From Hippasteria phrygiana (lineage: Eukaryota; Echinodermata; Asteroidea; Valvatida; Goniasteridae), in the NCBI GenBank assembly GCA_037893225.1, contig JAZGUH010000328.1:620001-684000 (forward strand): a stretch of 64,000 bases of DNA, in the 5' to 3' direction. The notes under the pieces are model-generated. The model saw only the letters and a list, made by a program, of their open reading frames with translations. It had not been told where the DNA came from and ran no database searches. Positions 49,838-63,007 of this stretch are shown here, one piece after another. Numbering within the stretch: position 1 is the stretch's first letter; every line of letters starts with the position of its first letter. The position numbers were made by a program, and so were the translations under genes.

Positions 49838-50271
49838 GTACCGGTTGGCTATTACAGAAATCAAATTGGAGAAAGGCTATAAATGGTTCTGAAACAATCA
49901 ACTGGTTGGGGCGTGCACTAGTTAACTAGTGTTGACATTATTGTACTGCGCAGACATTTTTTCAAACTATACTATTAGGCAAGATAAGCCAAAACTCTGA
50001 AGAAAAGAGAAATGTCACAAATCGAATTCATTTTGACTTGCTTTATGAATTTAATAATTTTCATTTTACCAACTAGTTCATATTTAGAAAATGCCTTTGG
50101 TTATTGGCACAACAGGGAAGCAGTAACTTAAGCATGCACTGAATGAAATGCAATAGCTTTGCAATGGATGTTTATTGTTAGTGCACCATTATTCTTTTGT
50201 TGTTCATAGTGACATGGAATAAACAAAAAACTCTTCATAACCCTAATTACTCACCAACTGAAAGGTCCACC

Positions 50272-52280
50272 ATGGTTCGCTACAGAAAGGGCATGTTTAA
50301 GAGGAAAAAAGCCTATTTTAAAAAAGGCAATGGTCTGACATGTCAGTTGATAAGAGAAAAGGCTGATGTTTCATCTTTCTATATCAGACCCACAAATGAA
50401 CAATTGCAACTGGCCTTTCCCAGAGATGAGCGAGGTTCTTTCTACAACCCACCAGGTGCCAGAACTAATAAAACTGTGATGGTGCTGCGACCGAAAATTG
50501 AGGAAATAACGCCGATAAGCAGACTCCAAAGGGAAGGAGCCGACAACTTGAACCCAGGCGGCTACAGAATTGTTCATGTCAACACTACAGTTGAGACAAG
50601 TGTTCGAGCTACCCTGGACCATCAGCATGCGAATCCTGACTGTGATGGCTGGCCTCAGCTACAGGCAGAGCAAGAAACACACTGGGGCCTTGCTGTTTCA
50701 GAGGTGCTGTCATGCAACAAGTGCTACTTCTCGACAGGAAGGAAGAAGCTGTACTCAGAGATACCTCAGGTCAGCAGAGGCCGACGCACTGCAACTCCAA
50801 ACATGGCCTTTTAGGTTGGTCTCCTCAACCGGGTATTGCAGCCACAGGAGCAAGACGACTTTTGACAGCATTGGGTACAACTGTTCCTTCAATCAGTGGG
50901 CTGCAGAAAACAGCAAGCAAATGTGGGGACATTATTATCAATGAAAATGTTAGATGTATGGCTGAAAAGAGAAAACTGGTCAAAGGTATTCAAGAATTAC
51001 AGGGCTATGACAGAGAAAAACCGATTGCTGTCGAATTAGATAGACAATACAATAACCCCTTGAGAAACTGTCGGGAACAAAACACCATTTGTGCCGGCAA
51101 CCCAAACTAGGGACGTAGTATGTGAGAATGTAACCACCCAAAAAATGGTAGTAATGTACCACCACGAGAATAAACTCTGTAAATGTGAAAATCAAATGTC
51201 GGGCAAACACAGCTGTAACAAGTGGTACGAGCACACATATTCTTGTAGTGCTACACGCCCAGCAAATTACAACATGGGGCATGAAAGAGAAGCGGGAATT
51301 CAATGTGCCAAGAAACTTCTAGAGTGTAAGGAACCCTTGTTGGCAGAAAGAGTAACAAGCGATGCAGACGGGTGTATGGCAAAAGGTTTTATGTCTCAGA
51401 TGAGAATTAAAGCAGGTATCGAGCCAGAACACTTTCTTGACCCACCTTACTTAAATCGATCACTCAGTTCAGCAATCAGTCGGGCCAAATTCAGTGGTGA
51501 CATGATGCCTGGTAGAACTAAAAATGAAAAAAAAAGATACAAGACCGGTTAGGTGACGATGTAAGTCACAGGGTACAAGCAGAAGCAGGGGCAATCCTCA
51601 AGAAATGTGGGAGAAACTTTGCCCAAATGTATGACATGGCTGAACAGGCTGCCTCAACCATTCCCGAATGTTACCAAGGTCGCCACAACCTTTGCAAAAA
51701 GCGGTCCTTGGTTTGCAATGGCAATAACAGATTTCCCTACCTTCCTGTTCATGTTAGGGGAAAACTGAAAATGCTCGAGTCTGACAAGAAACTGCTTTTA
51801 CTGAAAATTCAGAAGAGAATTGGTCACGAGGCAATGCAAAAAACCAGATATGGGACAAGTACACAAAAAGCAGAGTCCATGAACCATGCTTTTTCAAGTA
51901 CTAATCCAAAAGGGACACTAACCTTTTCCAGAAATGCTCTCTCAAGAGACCACAGCGCAGTTCACCTTGTCAACAATGGCCATGCCAACTTAATCATCCT
52001 CAAGTGTGAAGCTGCAGGTTGTCCTGTTTTGCCAGGATCTGCAGCTGCCAAAAGTCTGGCTGAAATGGACAGAAAAGAAAAATATCATTCCCAACGGGCT
52101 AGGAGCACACATTATAAAATACGAAGGGCAAAGTGTAGGGCACAACGATATAACTTGTACAACTGTGCCAAGTCATTGTACAAAAAGAAAGGGCAACTGG
52201 AACCCAAGTCAGCAATCCCTCCAGATGTGGATTGGCAAAGAATTCAGAGTGAGCACAATTACAGCATACGTTTCAATTAA
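50272..52280 (+). pseudogene. Mutator-like transposase, copy T13, third frameshift
   Basis: 9-A run gives a stop at 51552. EREAG in place of EREGG, and a synonymous GCG-to-GCA in the catalytic Asp motif. Confidence 0.85.
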
Positions 52281-52379
52281 AAATGAATTATAAAAGCAAA
52301 AAGTGTAGCATCAAAAAATGGTGAGTAATTTCAGTTATCAAACTTAATGGTGAGCCAAAAAGTTCTCCTTAATTACATT

Positions 52380-52748
52380 TTAAAGAAGACAATCCTTGTA
52401 TGGGCCATGGCCCGAACACAAACGGCATCTCTTACAACGAGATCTTGCAGTGTTGATGGCGTGTGGCTCAAGTGACAGGTGATCAAAATTCACACACAAG
52501 GAGTTGTGGCACAGGTGACTGACATCATACCCCCGGGGAAGATCAAGGACTCCAGAATAAACAATGTAAGTCAACCTGTGCACACGCATCCTTGTGCGTG
52601 AATTTGATTTGGAGCCAGGCATGACAACATTAATAATGCCATATTTCTGCTGGACATATCCTGTCCATACCCTACAATTTTTTCTGCCTCTGTGTACAGT
52701 CTTTCTTAAAATCTTGCCTTTAATTAGGGCCTTCCAGATGGAATCCAT
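52380..52748 (-). CDS. His-Cys box endonuclease, copy 13
   Basis: Translation identical to copy 1. Confidence 0.8.
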   Translation of the reverse strand: MDSIWKALIKGKILRKTVHRGRKNCRVWTGYVQQKYGIINVVMPGSKSNSRTRMRVHRLTYIVYSGVLDLPRGYDVSHLCHNSLCVNFDHLSLEPHAINTARSRCKRCRLCSGHGPYKDCLL

Positions 52749-53715
52749 TTTGCTATGGTTTAAGAAATCTGCATAACAAACAATACAGACCGCGTGCGTG
52801 AGGTCAACTTACCTTTGCTACCATATGGCATTGGTCAAACGTTTTCTCCAGCAGTCATGATAGCCCTAGCCTGGGCATGCTACAAATAAAAATAAATAAA
52901 TATACATCTCAGTCTAAATATTGGGTGAAACAATTCAGACAAACTACTTACTTGTAAATTTATGAGCCTCAGCGCAACCTATAATTGTAAACATGTTGAT
53001 AACATGGCGGATAGGCATCTGAAATGTGTATGTGAATAAAAAGACAGCGAGAGCAAACAAAGAAAAGAAAGACAGAACCCATTTTGTTCTCTATCATGTG
53101 TGTAATCATTACTGTGTTTTCTGTGAGATTTCATAGTTCAAAACATGAAACATACCTATTTTTAGCGAGTACACTTGGCATATAGGTTCCACTCACTGAT
53201 CTCTATAGAGATCACTGGTTCCACTCCACTAAATACGGCGCTCATTTTGTAACCAACATAAAAATAGAAAGGAAGAGCGCCACCTGGTGACGCTCAGGAG
53301 TAAGGTGGCAATATTTTTTTCACTGGAAATTAAAGATTAAGACTCCTAGAATAATTTTCTTTTCAAATTTATGAGAGTTGAAGGAATTTTTTTTTTTTAT
53401 ACTCCCCTCCCCACAAACCACCCCTAAAATGGTGGCCCATCTCTGGGCCCAGGTCTAAATGTAGCCCTCCCCCCCGCCTCTATGCCAAATAGACCCACGT
53501 ATTGGTCATTTTTGTGAATGGAATTCCCCGAGTTGGAAGCCACGGGTCACCAATTCTTGATTTCCACAAATATTTCTACAATCAGTCCAATTTATAGGCC
53601 CCAGGGACCTCTTATTCAAAATTACTGGAGGGATCACAAAATATTAATGAGCTCGCGCGCAGTGATTTTCACAGATTTAGTGGCATGCACCCTGCTGATA
53701 GAAGTCATAATTATC

Positions 53716-54082
53716 GTGGCCCTAAAGGGACATGCGCGCATTTCTGCGCAGATTTCTGCGATGTCGTACATTTTTATTGTTTTGCGATAAAATCCGCAAT
53801 GCGCAGAAAATGTGCGCAGAAAATGTGCGCAGAAAATGTGCGCAGAAAATGTGCGCAGAAAATGTGCGCAGAAAATGTGCGCAGAAAATGTGCGCAGAAA
53901 ATGTGCGCAGAAAATGTGCGCAGAAAATGTGCGCAGAAAATGTGCGCAGAAAATGTGCGCAGAAAATGTGCGCAGAAAATGTGCGCAGAAAATGTGCGCA
54001 GAAAATGTGCGCAGAAAATGTGCGCAGAAAATGTGCGCAGAAAATGTGCGCAGAAAATGTGCGAATGTACCTTCAGGGCCAC
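53716..54082. mobile_element. Inverted-repeat element, unit 13, 20 minisatellite copies
   Basis: 13-mer array at 53800-54063, the longest in the window. Confidence 0.75.
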
Positions 54083-54149
54083 AATACATATACGATAGTG
54101 CTGAACCAAATAGGCTAATCTGTTTGTGATTGGGTTTTTATGTTCACAG

Positions 54150-54266
54150 TGGGCCCGTGTCATGAGAGCGTTAATCCGTGTCAGAATGGAGCCACGTGTA
54201 CGGGGGTAAACTTCGCAGTAGTCTGCCGGTGCAGCGATGGTTTTGTGGGCGAAAACTGTGAAAGAG
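54150..54266 (+). CDS. EGF-like exon, copy 12 (unit 13)
   Basis: Same translation and splice flanks as copy 1. Confidence 0.7.
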
Positions 54267-54700
54267 GTACCGGTTGGCTATTACAGAAATCAAATTGGAG
54301 AAAGGCTATAAATGGTTCTGAAACAATCAACTGGTTGGGGCGTGCACTAGTTAACTAGTGTTGACATTATTGTACTGCGCAGACATTTTTTCAAACTATA
54401 CTATTAGGCAAGATAAGCCAAAACTCTGAAGAAAAGAGAAATGTCACAAATCGAATTCATTTTGACTTGCTTTATGAATTTAATAATTTTCATTTTACCA
54501 ACTAGTTCATATTTAGAAAATGCCTTTGGTTATTGGCACAACAGGGAAGCAGTAACTTAAGCATGCACTGAATGAAATGCAATAGCTTTGCAATGGATGT
54601 TTATTGTTAGTGCACCATTATTCTTTTGTTGTTCATAGTGACATGGAATAAACAAAAAACTCTTCATAACCCTAATTACTCACCAACTGAAAGGTCCACC

Positions 54701-56709
54701 ATGGTTCGCTACAGAAAGGGCATGTTTAAGAGGAAAAAAGCCTATTTTAAAAAAGGCAATGGTCTGACATGTCAGTTGATAAGAGAAAAGGCTGATGTTT
54801 CATCTTTCTATATCAGACCCACAAATGAACAATTGCAACTGGCCTTTCCCAGAGATGAGCGAGGTTCTTTCTACAACCCACCAGGTGCCAGAACTAATAA
54901 AACTGTGATGGTGCTGCGACCGAAAATTGAGGAAATAACGCCGATAAGCAGACTCCAAAGGGAAGGAGCCGACAACTTGAACCCAGGCGGCTACAGAATT
55001 GTTCATGTCAACACTACAGTTGAGACAAGTGTTCGAGCTACCCTGGACCATCAGCATGCGAATCCTGACTGTGATGGCTGGCCTCAGCTACAGGCAGAGC
55101 AAGAAACACACTGGGGCCTTGCTGTTTCAGAGGTGCTGTCATGCAACAAGTGCTACTTCTCGACAGGAAGGAAGAAGCTGTACTCAGAGATACCTCAGGT
55201 CAGCAGAGGCCGACGCACTGCAACTCCAAACATGGCCTTTTAGGTTGGTCTCCTCAACCGGGTATTGCAGCCACAGGAGCAAGACGACTTTTGACAGCAT
55301 TGGGTACAACTGTTCCTTCAATCAGTGGGCTGCAGAAAACAGCAAGCAAATGTGGGGACATTATTATCAATGAAAATGTTAGATGTATGGCTGAAAAGAG
55401 AAAACTGGTCAAAGGTATTCAAGAATTACAGGGCTATGACAGAGAAAAACCGATTGCTGTCGAATTAGATAGACAATACAATAACCCCTTGAGAAACTGT
55501 CGGGAACAAAACACCATTTGTGCCGGCAACCCAAACTAGGGACGTAGTATGTGAGAATGTAACCACCCAAAAAATGGTAGTAATGTACCACCACGAGAAT
55601 AAACTCTGTAAATGTGAAAATCAAATGTCGGGCAAACACAGCTGTAACAAGTGGTACGAGCACACATATTCTTGTAGTGCTACACGCCCAGCAAATTACA
55701 ACATGGGGCATGAAAGAGAAGCGGGAATTCAATGTGCCAAGAAACTTCTAGAGTGTAAGGAACCCTTGTTGGCAGAAAGAGTAACAAGCGATGCAGACGG
55801 GTGTATGGCAAAAGGTTTTATGTCTCAGATGAGAATTAAAGCAGGTATCGAGCCAGAACACTTTCTTGACCCACCTTACTTAAATCGATCACTCAGTTCA
55901 GCAATCAGTCGGGCCAAATTCAGTGGTGACATGATGCCTGGTAGAACTAAAAATGAAAAAAAAAGATACAAGACCGGTTAGGTGACGATGTAAGTCACAG
56001 GGTACAAGCAGAAGCAGGGGCAATCCTCAAGAAATGTGGGAGAAACTTTGCCCAAATGTATGACATGGCTGAACAGGCTGCCTCAACCATTCCCGAATGT
56101 TACCAAGGTCGCCACAACCTTTGCAAAAAGCGGTCCTTGGTTTGCAATGGCAATAACAGATTTCCCTACCTTCCTGTTCATGTTAGGGGAAAACTGAAAA
56201 TGCTCGAGTCTGACAAGAAACTGCTTTTACTGAAAATTCAGAAGAGAATTGGTCACGAGGCAATGCAAAAAACCAGATATGGGACAAGTACACAAAAAGC
56301 AGAGTCCATGAACCATGCTTTTTCAAGTACTAATCCAAAAGGGACACTAACCTTTTCCAGAAATGCTCTCTCAAGAGACCACAGCGCAGTTCACCTTGTC
56401 AACAATGGCCATGCCAACTTAATCATCCTCAAGTGTGAAGCTGCAGGTTGTCCTGTTTTGCCAGGATCTGCAGCTGCCAAAAGTCTGGCTGAAATGGACA
56501 GAAAAGAAAAATATCATTCCCAACGGGCTAGGAGCACACATTATAAAATACGAAGGGCAAAGTGTAGGGCACAACGATATAACTTGTACAACTGTGCCAA
56601 GTCATTGTACAAAAAGAAAGGGCAACTGGAACCCAAGTCAGCAATCCCTCCAGATGTGGATTGGCAAAGAATTCAGAGTGAGCACAATTACAGCATACGT
56701 TTCAATTAA
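54701..56709 (+). pseudogene. Mutator-like transposase, copy T14, third frameshift
   Basis: 9-A run gives a stop at 55981; EREAG and GCA variants as in T13. Confidence 0.85.
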
Positions 56710-56808
56710 AAATGAATTATAAAAGCAAAAAGTGTAGCATCAAAAAATGGTGAGTAATTTCAGTTATCAAACTTAATGGTGAGCCAAAAAGTTCTCCTTA
56801 ATTACATT

Positions 56809-57177
56809 TTAAAGAAGACAATCCTTGTATGGGCCATGGCCCGAACACAAACGGCATCTCTTACAACGAGATCTTGCAGTGTTGATGGCGTGTGGCTCAA
56901 GTGACAGGTGATCAAAATTCACACACAAGGAGTTGTGGCACAGGTGACTGACATCATACCCCCGGGGAAGATCAAGGACTCCAGAATAAACAATGTAAGT
57001 CAACCTGTGCACACGCATCCTTGTGCGTGAATTTGATTTGGAGCCAGGCATGACAACATTAATAATGCCATATTTCTGCTGGACATATCCTGTCCATACC
57101 CTACAATTTTTTCTGCCTCTGTGTACAGTCTTTCTTAAAATCTTGCCTTTAATTAGGGCCTTCCAGATGGAATCCAT
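56809..57177 (-). CDS. His-Cys box endonuclease, copy 14
   Basis: Translation identical to copy 1. Confidence 0.8.
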   Translation of the reverse strand: MDSIWKALIKGKILRKTVHRGRKNCRVWTGYVQQKYGIINVVMPGSKSNSRTRMRVHRLTYIVYSGVLDLPRGYDVSHLCHNSLCVNFDHLSLEPHAINTARSRCKRCRLCSGHGPYKDCLL

Positions 57178-58144
57178 TTTGCTATGGTTTAAGAAATCTG
57201 CATAACAAACAATACAGACCGCGTGCGTGAGGTCAACTTACCTTTGCTACCATATGGCATTGGTCAAACGTTTTCTCCAGCAGTCATGATAGCCCTAGCC
57301 TGGGCATGCTACAAATAAAAATAAATAAATATACATCTCAGTCTAAATATTGGGTGAAACAATTCAGACAAACTACTTACTTGTAAATTTATGAGCCTCA
57401 GCGCAACCTATAATTGTAAACATGTTGATAACATGGCGGATAGGCATCTGAAATGTGTATGTGAATAAAAAGACAGCGAGAGCAAACAAAGAAAAGAAAG
57501 ACAGAACCCATTTTGTTCTCTATCATGTGTGTAATCATTACTGTGTTTTCTGTGAGATTTCATAGTTCAAAACATGAAACATACCTATTTTTAGCGAGTA
57601 CACTTGGCATATAGGTTCCACTCACTGATCTCTATAGAGATCACTGGTTCCACTCCACTAAATACGGCGCTCATTTTGTAACCAACATAAAAATAGAAAG
57701 GAAGAGCGCCACCTGGTGACGCTCAGGAGTAAGGTGGCAATATTTTTTTCACTGGAAATTAAAGATTAAGACTCCTAGAATAATTTTCTTTTCAAATTTA
57801 TGAGAGTTGAAGGAATTTTTTTTTTTTATACTCCCCTCCCCACAAACCACCCCTAAAATGGTGGCCCATCTCTGGGCCCAGGTCTAAATGTAGCCCTCCC
57901 CCCCGCCTCTATGCCAAATAGACCCACGTATTGGTCATTTTTGTGAATGGAATTCCCCGAGTTGGAAGCCACGGGTCACCAATTCTTGATTTCCACAAAT
58001 ATTTCTACAATCAGTCCAATTTATAGGCCCCAGGGACCTCTTATTCAAAATTACTGGAGGGATCACAAAATATTAATGAGCTCGCGCGCAGTGATTTTCA
58101 CAGATTTAGTGGCATGCACCCTGCTGATAGAAGTCATAATTATC

Positions 58145-58433
58145 GTGGCCCTAAAGGGACATGCGCGCATTTCTGCGCAGATTTCTGCGATGTCGTACAT
58201 TTTTATTGTTTTGCGATAAAATCCGCAATGCGCAGAAAATGTGCGCAGAAAATGTGCGCAGAAAATGTGCGCAGAAAATGTGCGCAGAAAATGTGCGCAG
58301 AAAATGTGCGCAGAAAATGTGCGCAGAAAATGTGCGCAGAAAATGTGCGCAGAAAATGTGCGCAGAAAATGTGCGCAGAAAATGTGCGCAGAAAATGTGC
58401 GCAGAAAATGTGCGAATGTACCTTCAGGGCCAC
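58145..58433. mobile_element. Inverted-repeat element, unit 14, 14 minisatellite copies
   Basis: 13-mer array at 58229-58414. Confidence 0.75.
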
Positions 58434-58500
58434 AATACATATACGATAGTGCTGAACCAAATAGGCTAATCTGTTTGTGATTGGGTTTTTATGTTCACAG

Positions 58501-58617
58501 TGGGCCCGTGTCATGAGAGCGTTAATCCGTGTCAGAATGGAGCCACGTGTACGGGGGTAAACTTCGCAGTAGTCTGCCGGTGCAGCGATGGTTTTGTGGG
58601 CGAAAACTGTGAAAGAG
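58501..58617 (+). CDS. EGF-like exon, copy 13 (unit 14)
   Basis: Same translation and splice flanks as copy 1. Confidence 0.7.
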
Positions 58618-59051
58618 GTACCGGTTGGCTATTACAGAAATCAAATTGGAGAAAGGCTATAAATGGTTCTGAAACAATCAACTGGTTGGGGCGTGCACTA
58701 GTTAACTAGTGTTGACATTATTGTACTGCGCAGACATTTTTTCAAACTATACTATTAGGCAAGATAAGCCAAAACTCTGAAGAAAAGAGAAATGTCACAA
58801 ATCGAATTCATTTTGACTTGCTTTATGAATTTAATAATTTTCATTTTACCAACTAGTTCATATTTAGAAAATGCCTTTGGTTATTGGCACAACAGGGAAG
58901 CAGTAACTTAAGCATGCACTGAATGAAATGCAATAGCTTTGCAATGGATGTTTATTGTTAGTGCACCATTATTCTTTTGTTGTTCATAGTGACATGGAAT
59001 AAACAAAAAACTCTTCATAACCCTAATTACTCACCAACTGAAAGGTCCACC

Positions 59052-61060
59052 ATGGTTCGCTACAGAAAGGGCATGTTTAAGAGGAAAAAAGCCTATTTTA
59101 AAAAAGGCAATGGTCTGACATGTCAGTTGATAAGAGAAAAGGCTGATGTTTCATCTTTCTATATCAGACCCACAAATGAACAATTGCAACTGGCCTTTCC
59201 CAGAGATGAGCGAGGTTCTTTCTACAACCCACCAGGTGCCAGAACTAATAAAACTGTGATGGTGCTGCGACCGAAAATTGAGGAAATAACGCCGATAAGC
59301 AGACTCCAAAGGGAAGGAGCCGACAACTTGAACCCAGGCGGCTACAGAATTGTTCATGTCAACACTACAGTTGAGACAAGTGTTCGAGCTACCCTGGACC
59401 ATCAGCATGCGAATCCTGACTGTGATGGCTGGCCTCAGCTACAGGCAGAGCAAGAAACACACTGGGGCCTTGCTGTTTCAGAGGTGCTGTCATGCAACAA
59501 GTGCTACTTCTCGACAGGAAGGAAGAAGCTGTACTCAGAGATACCTCAGGTCAGCAGAGGCCGACGCACTGCAACTCCAAACATGGCCTTTTAGGTTGGT
59601 CTCCTCAACCGGGTATTGCAGCCACAGGAGCAAGACGACTTTTGACAGCATTGGGTACAACTGTTCCTTCAATCAGTGGGCTGCAGAAAACAGCAAGCAA
59701 ATGTGGGGACATTATTATCAATGAAAATGTTAGATGTATGGCTGAAAAGAGAAAACTGGTCAAAGGTATTCAAGAATTACAGGGCTATGACAGAGAAAAA
59801 CCGATTGCTGTCGAATTAGATAGACAATACAATAACCCCTTGAGAAACTGTCGGGAACAAAACACCATTTGTGCCGGCAACCCAAACTAGGGACGTAGTA
59901 TGTGAGAATGTAACCACCCAAAAAATGGTAGTAATGTACCACCACGAGAATAAACTCTGTAAATGTGAAAATCAAATGTCGGGCAAACACAGCTGTAACA
60001 AGTGGTACGAGCACACATATTCTTGTAGTGCTACACGCCCAGCAAATTACAACATGGGGCATGAAAGAGAAGCGGGAATTCAATGTGCCAAGAAACTTCT
60101 AGAGTGTAAGGAACCCTTGTTGGCAGAAAGAGTAACAAGCGATGCAGACGGGTGTATGGCAAAAGGTTTTATGTCTCAGATGAGAATTAAAGCAGGTATC
60201 GAGCCAGAACACTTTCTTGACCCACCTTACTTAAATCGATCACTCAGTTCAGCAATCAGTCGGGCCAAATTCAGTGGTGACATGATGCCTGGTAGAACTA
60301 AAAATGAAAAAAAAAGATACAAGACCGGTTAGGTGACGATGTAAGTCACAGGGTACAAGCAGAAGCAGGGGCAATCCTCAAGAAATGTGGGAGAAACTTT
60401 GCCCAAATGTATGACATGGCTGAACAGGCTGCCTCAACCATTCCCGAATGTTACCAAGGTCGCCACAACCTTTGCAAAAAGCGGTCCTTGGTTTGCAATG
60501 GCAATAACAGATTTCCCTACCTTCCTGTTCATGTTAGGGGAAAACTGAAAATGCTCGAGTCTGACAAGAAACTGCTTTTACTGAAAATTCAGAAGAGAAT
60601 TGGTCACGAGGCAATGCAAAAAACCAGATATGGGACAAGTACACAAAAAGCAGAGTCCATGAACCATGCTTTTTCAAGTACTAATCCAAAAGGGACACTA
60701 ACCTTTTCCAGAAATGCTCTCTCAAGAGACCACAGCGCAGTTCACCTTGTCAACAATGGCCATGCCAACTTAATCATCCTCAAGTGTGAAGCTGCAGGTT
60801 GTCCTGTTTTGCCAGGATCTGCAGCTGCCAAAAGTCTGGCTGAAATGGACAGAAAAGAAAAATATCATTCCCAACGGGCTAGGAGCACACATTATAAAAT
60901 ACGAAGGGCAAAGTGTAGGGCACAACGATATAACTTGTACAACTGTGCCAAGTCATTGTACAAAAAGAAAGGGCAACTGGAACCCAAGTCAGCAATCCCT
61001 CCAGATGTGGATTGGCAAAGAATTCAGAGTGAGCACAATTACAGCATACGTTTCAATTAA
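59052..61060 (+). pseudogene. Mutator-like transposase, copy T15, third frameshift
   Basis: 9-A run gives a stop at 60332; EREAG and GCA variants as in T13 and T14. Confidence 0.85.
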
Positions 61061-61159
61061 AAATGAATTATAAAAGCAAAAAGTGTAGCATCAAAAAATG
61101 GTGAGTAATTTCAGTTATCAAACTTAATGGTGAGCCAAAAAGTTCTCCTTAATTACATT

Positions 61160-61528
61160 TTAAAGAAGACAATCCTTGTATGGGCCATGGCCCGAACACA
61201 AACGGCATCTCTTACAACGAGATCTTGCAGTGTTGATGGCGTGTGGCTCAAGTGACAGGTGATCAAAATTCACACACAAGGAGTTGTGGCACAGGTGACT
61301 GACATCATACCCCCGGGGAAGATCAAGGACTCCAGAATAAACAATGTAAGTCAACCTGTGCACACGCATCCTTGTGCGTGAATTTGATTTGGAGCCAGGC
61401 ATGACAACATTAATAATGCCATATTTCTGCTGGACATATCCTGTCCATACCCTACAATTTTTTCTGCCTCTGTGTACAGTCTTTCTTAAAATCTTGCCTT
61501 TAATTAGGGCCTTCCAGATGGAATCCAT
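61160..61528 (-). CDS. His-Cys box endonuclease, copy 15
   Basis: Translation identical to copy 1. Confidence 0.8.
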   Translation of the reverse strand: MDSIWKALIKGKILRKTVHRGRKNCRVWTGYVQQKYGIINVVMPGSKSNSRTRMRVHRLTYIVYSGVLDLPRGYDVSHLCHNSLCVNFDHLSLEPHAINTARSRCKRCRLCSGHGPYKDCLL

Positions 61529-62495
61529 TTTGCTATGGTTTAAGAAATCTGCATAACAAACAATACAGACCGCGTGCGTGAGGTCAACTTACCTTTGCTA
61601 CCATATGGCATTGGTCAAACGTTTTCTCCAGCAGTCATGATAGCCCTAGCCTGGGCATGCTACAAATAAAAATAAATAAATATACATCTCAGTCTAAATA
61701 TTGGGTGAAACAATTCAGACAAACTACTTACTTGTAAATTTATGAGCCTCAGCGCAACCTATAATTGTAAACATGTTGATAACATGGCGGATAGGCATCT
61801 GAAATGTGTATGTGAATAAAAAGACAGCGAGAGCAAACAAAGAAAAGAAAGACAGAACCCATTTTGTTCTCTATCATGTGTGTAATCATTACTGTGTTTT
61901 CTGTGAGATTTCATAGTTCAAAACATGAAACATACCTATTTTTAGCGAGTACACTTGGCATATAGGTTCCACTCACTGATCTCTATAGAGATCACTGGTT
62001 CCACTCCACTAAATACGGCGCTCATTTTGTAACCAACATAAAAATAGAAAGGAAGAGCGCCACCTGGTGACGCTCAGGAGTAAGGTGGCAATATTTTTTT
62101 CACTGGAAATTAAAGATTAAGACTCCTAGAATAATTTTCTTTTCAAATTTATGAGAGTTGAAGGAATTTTTTTTTTTTATACTCCCCTCCCCACAAACCA
62201 CCCCTAAAATGGTGGCCCATCTCTGGGCCCAGGTCTAAATGTAGCCCTCCCCCCCGCCTCTATGCCAAATAGACCCACGTATTGGTCATTTTTGTGAATG
62301 GAATTCCCCGAGTTGGAAGCCACGGGTCACCAATTCTTGATTTCCACAAATATTTCTACAATCAGTCCAATTTATAGGCCCCAGGGACCTCTTATTCAAA
62401 ATTACTGGAGGGATCACAAAATATTAATGAGCTCGCGCGCAGTGATTTTCACAGATTTAGTGGCATGCACCCTGCTGATAGAAGTCATAATTATC

Positions 62496-62823
62496 GTGGC
62501 CCTAAAGGGACATGCGCGCATTTCTGCGCAGATTTCTGCGATGTCGTACATTTTTATTGTTTTGCGATAAAATCCGCAATGCGCAGAAAATGTGCGCAGA
62601 AAATGTGCGCAGAAAATGTGCGCAGAAAATGTGCGCAGAAAATGTGCGCAGAAAATGTGCGCAGAAAATGTGCGCAGAAAATGTGCGCAGAAAATGTGCG
62701 CAGAAAATGTGCGCAGAAAATGTGCGCAGAAAATGTGCGCAGAAAATGTGCGCAGAAAATGTGCGCAGAAAATGTGCGCAGAAAATGTGCGCAGAAAATG
62801 TGCGAATGTACCTTCAGGGCCAC
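62496..62823. mobile_element. Inverted-repeat element, unit 15, 17 minisatellite copies
   Basis: 13-mer array at 62580-62804; odd copy number, like unit 10. Confidence 0.75.
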
Positions 62824-62890
62824 AATACATATACGATAGTGCTGAACCAAATAGGCTAATCTGTTTGTGATTGGGTTTTTATGTTCACAG

Positions 62891-63007
62891 TGGGCCCGTG
62901 TCATGAGAGCGTTAATCCGTGTCAGAATGGAGCCACGTGTACGGGGGTAAACTTCGCAGTAGTCTGCCGGTGCAGCGATGGTTTTGTGGGCGAAAACTGT
63001 GAAAGAG
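62891..63007 (+). CDS. EGF-like exon, copy 14 (unit 15)
   Basis: Same translation and splice flanks as copy 1. Confidence 0.7.

Larger units (their letters stand above)
48029..52379 (+). repeat. Array unit 12 (4351 bp)
   Basis: 14 minisatellite copies; T13 carries two variants shared only with units 13 and 14: Gly-to-Ala in EREGG, and GCG-to-GCA in the Asp-Ala-Asp motif. Confidence 0.95.
52380..56808 (+). repeat. Array unit 13 (4429 bp, longest)
   Basis: 20 minisatellite copies, the most in the window; T14 has the EREAG and GCA variants and 9 A. Confidence 0.95.
56809..61159 (+). repeat. Array unit 14 (4351 bp)
   Basis: 14 minisatellite copies; T15 has the EREAG and GCA variants and 9 A. 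Confidence 0.95.
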
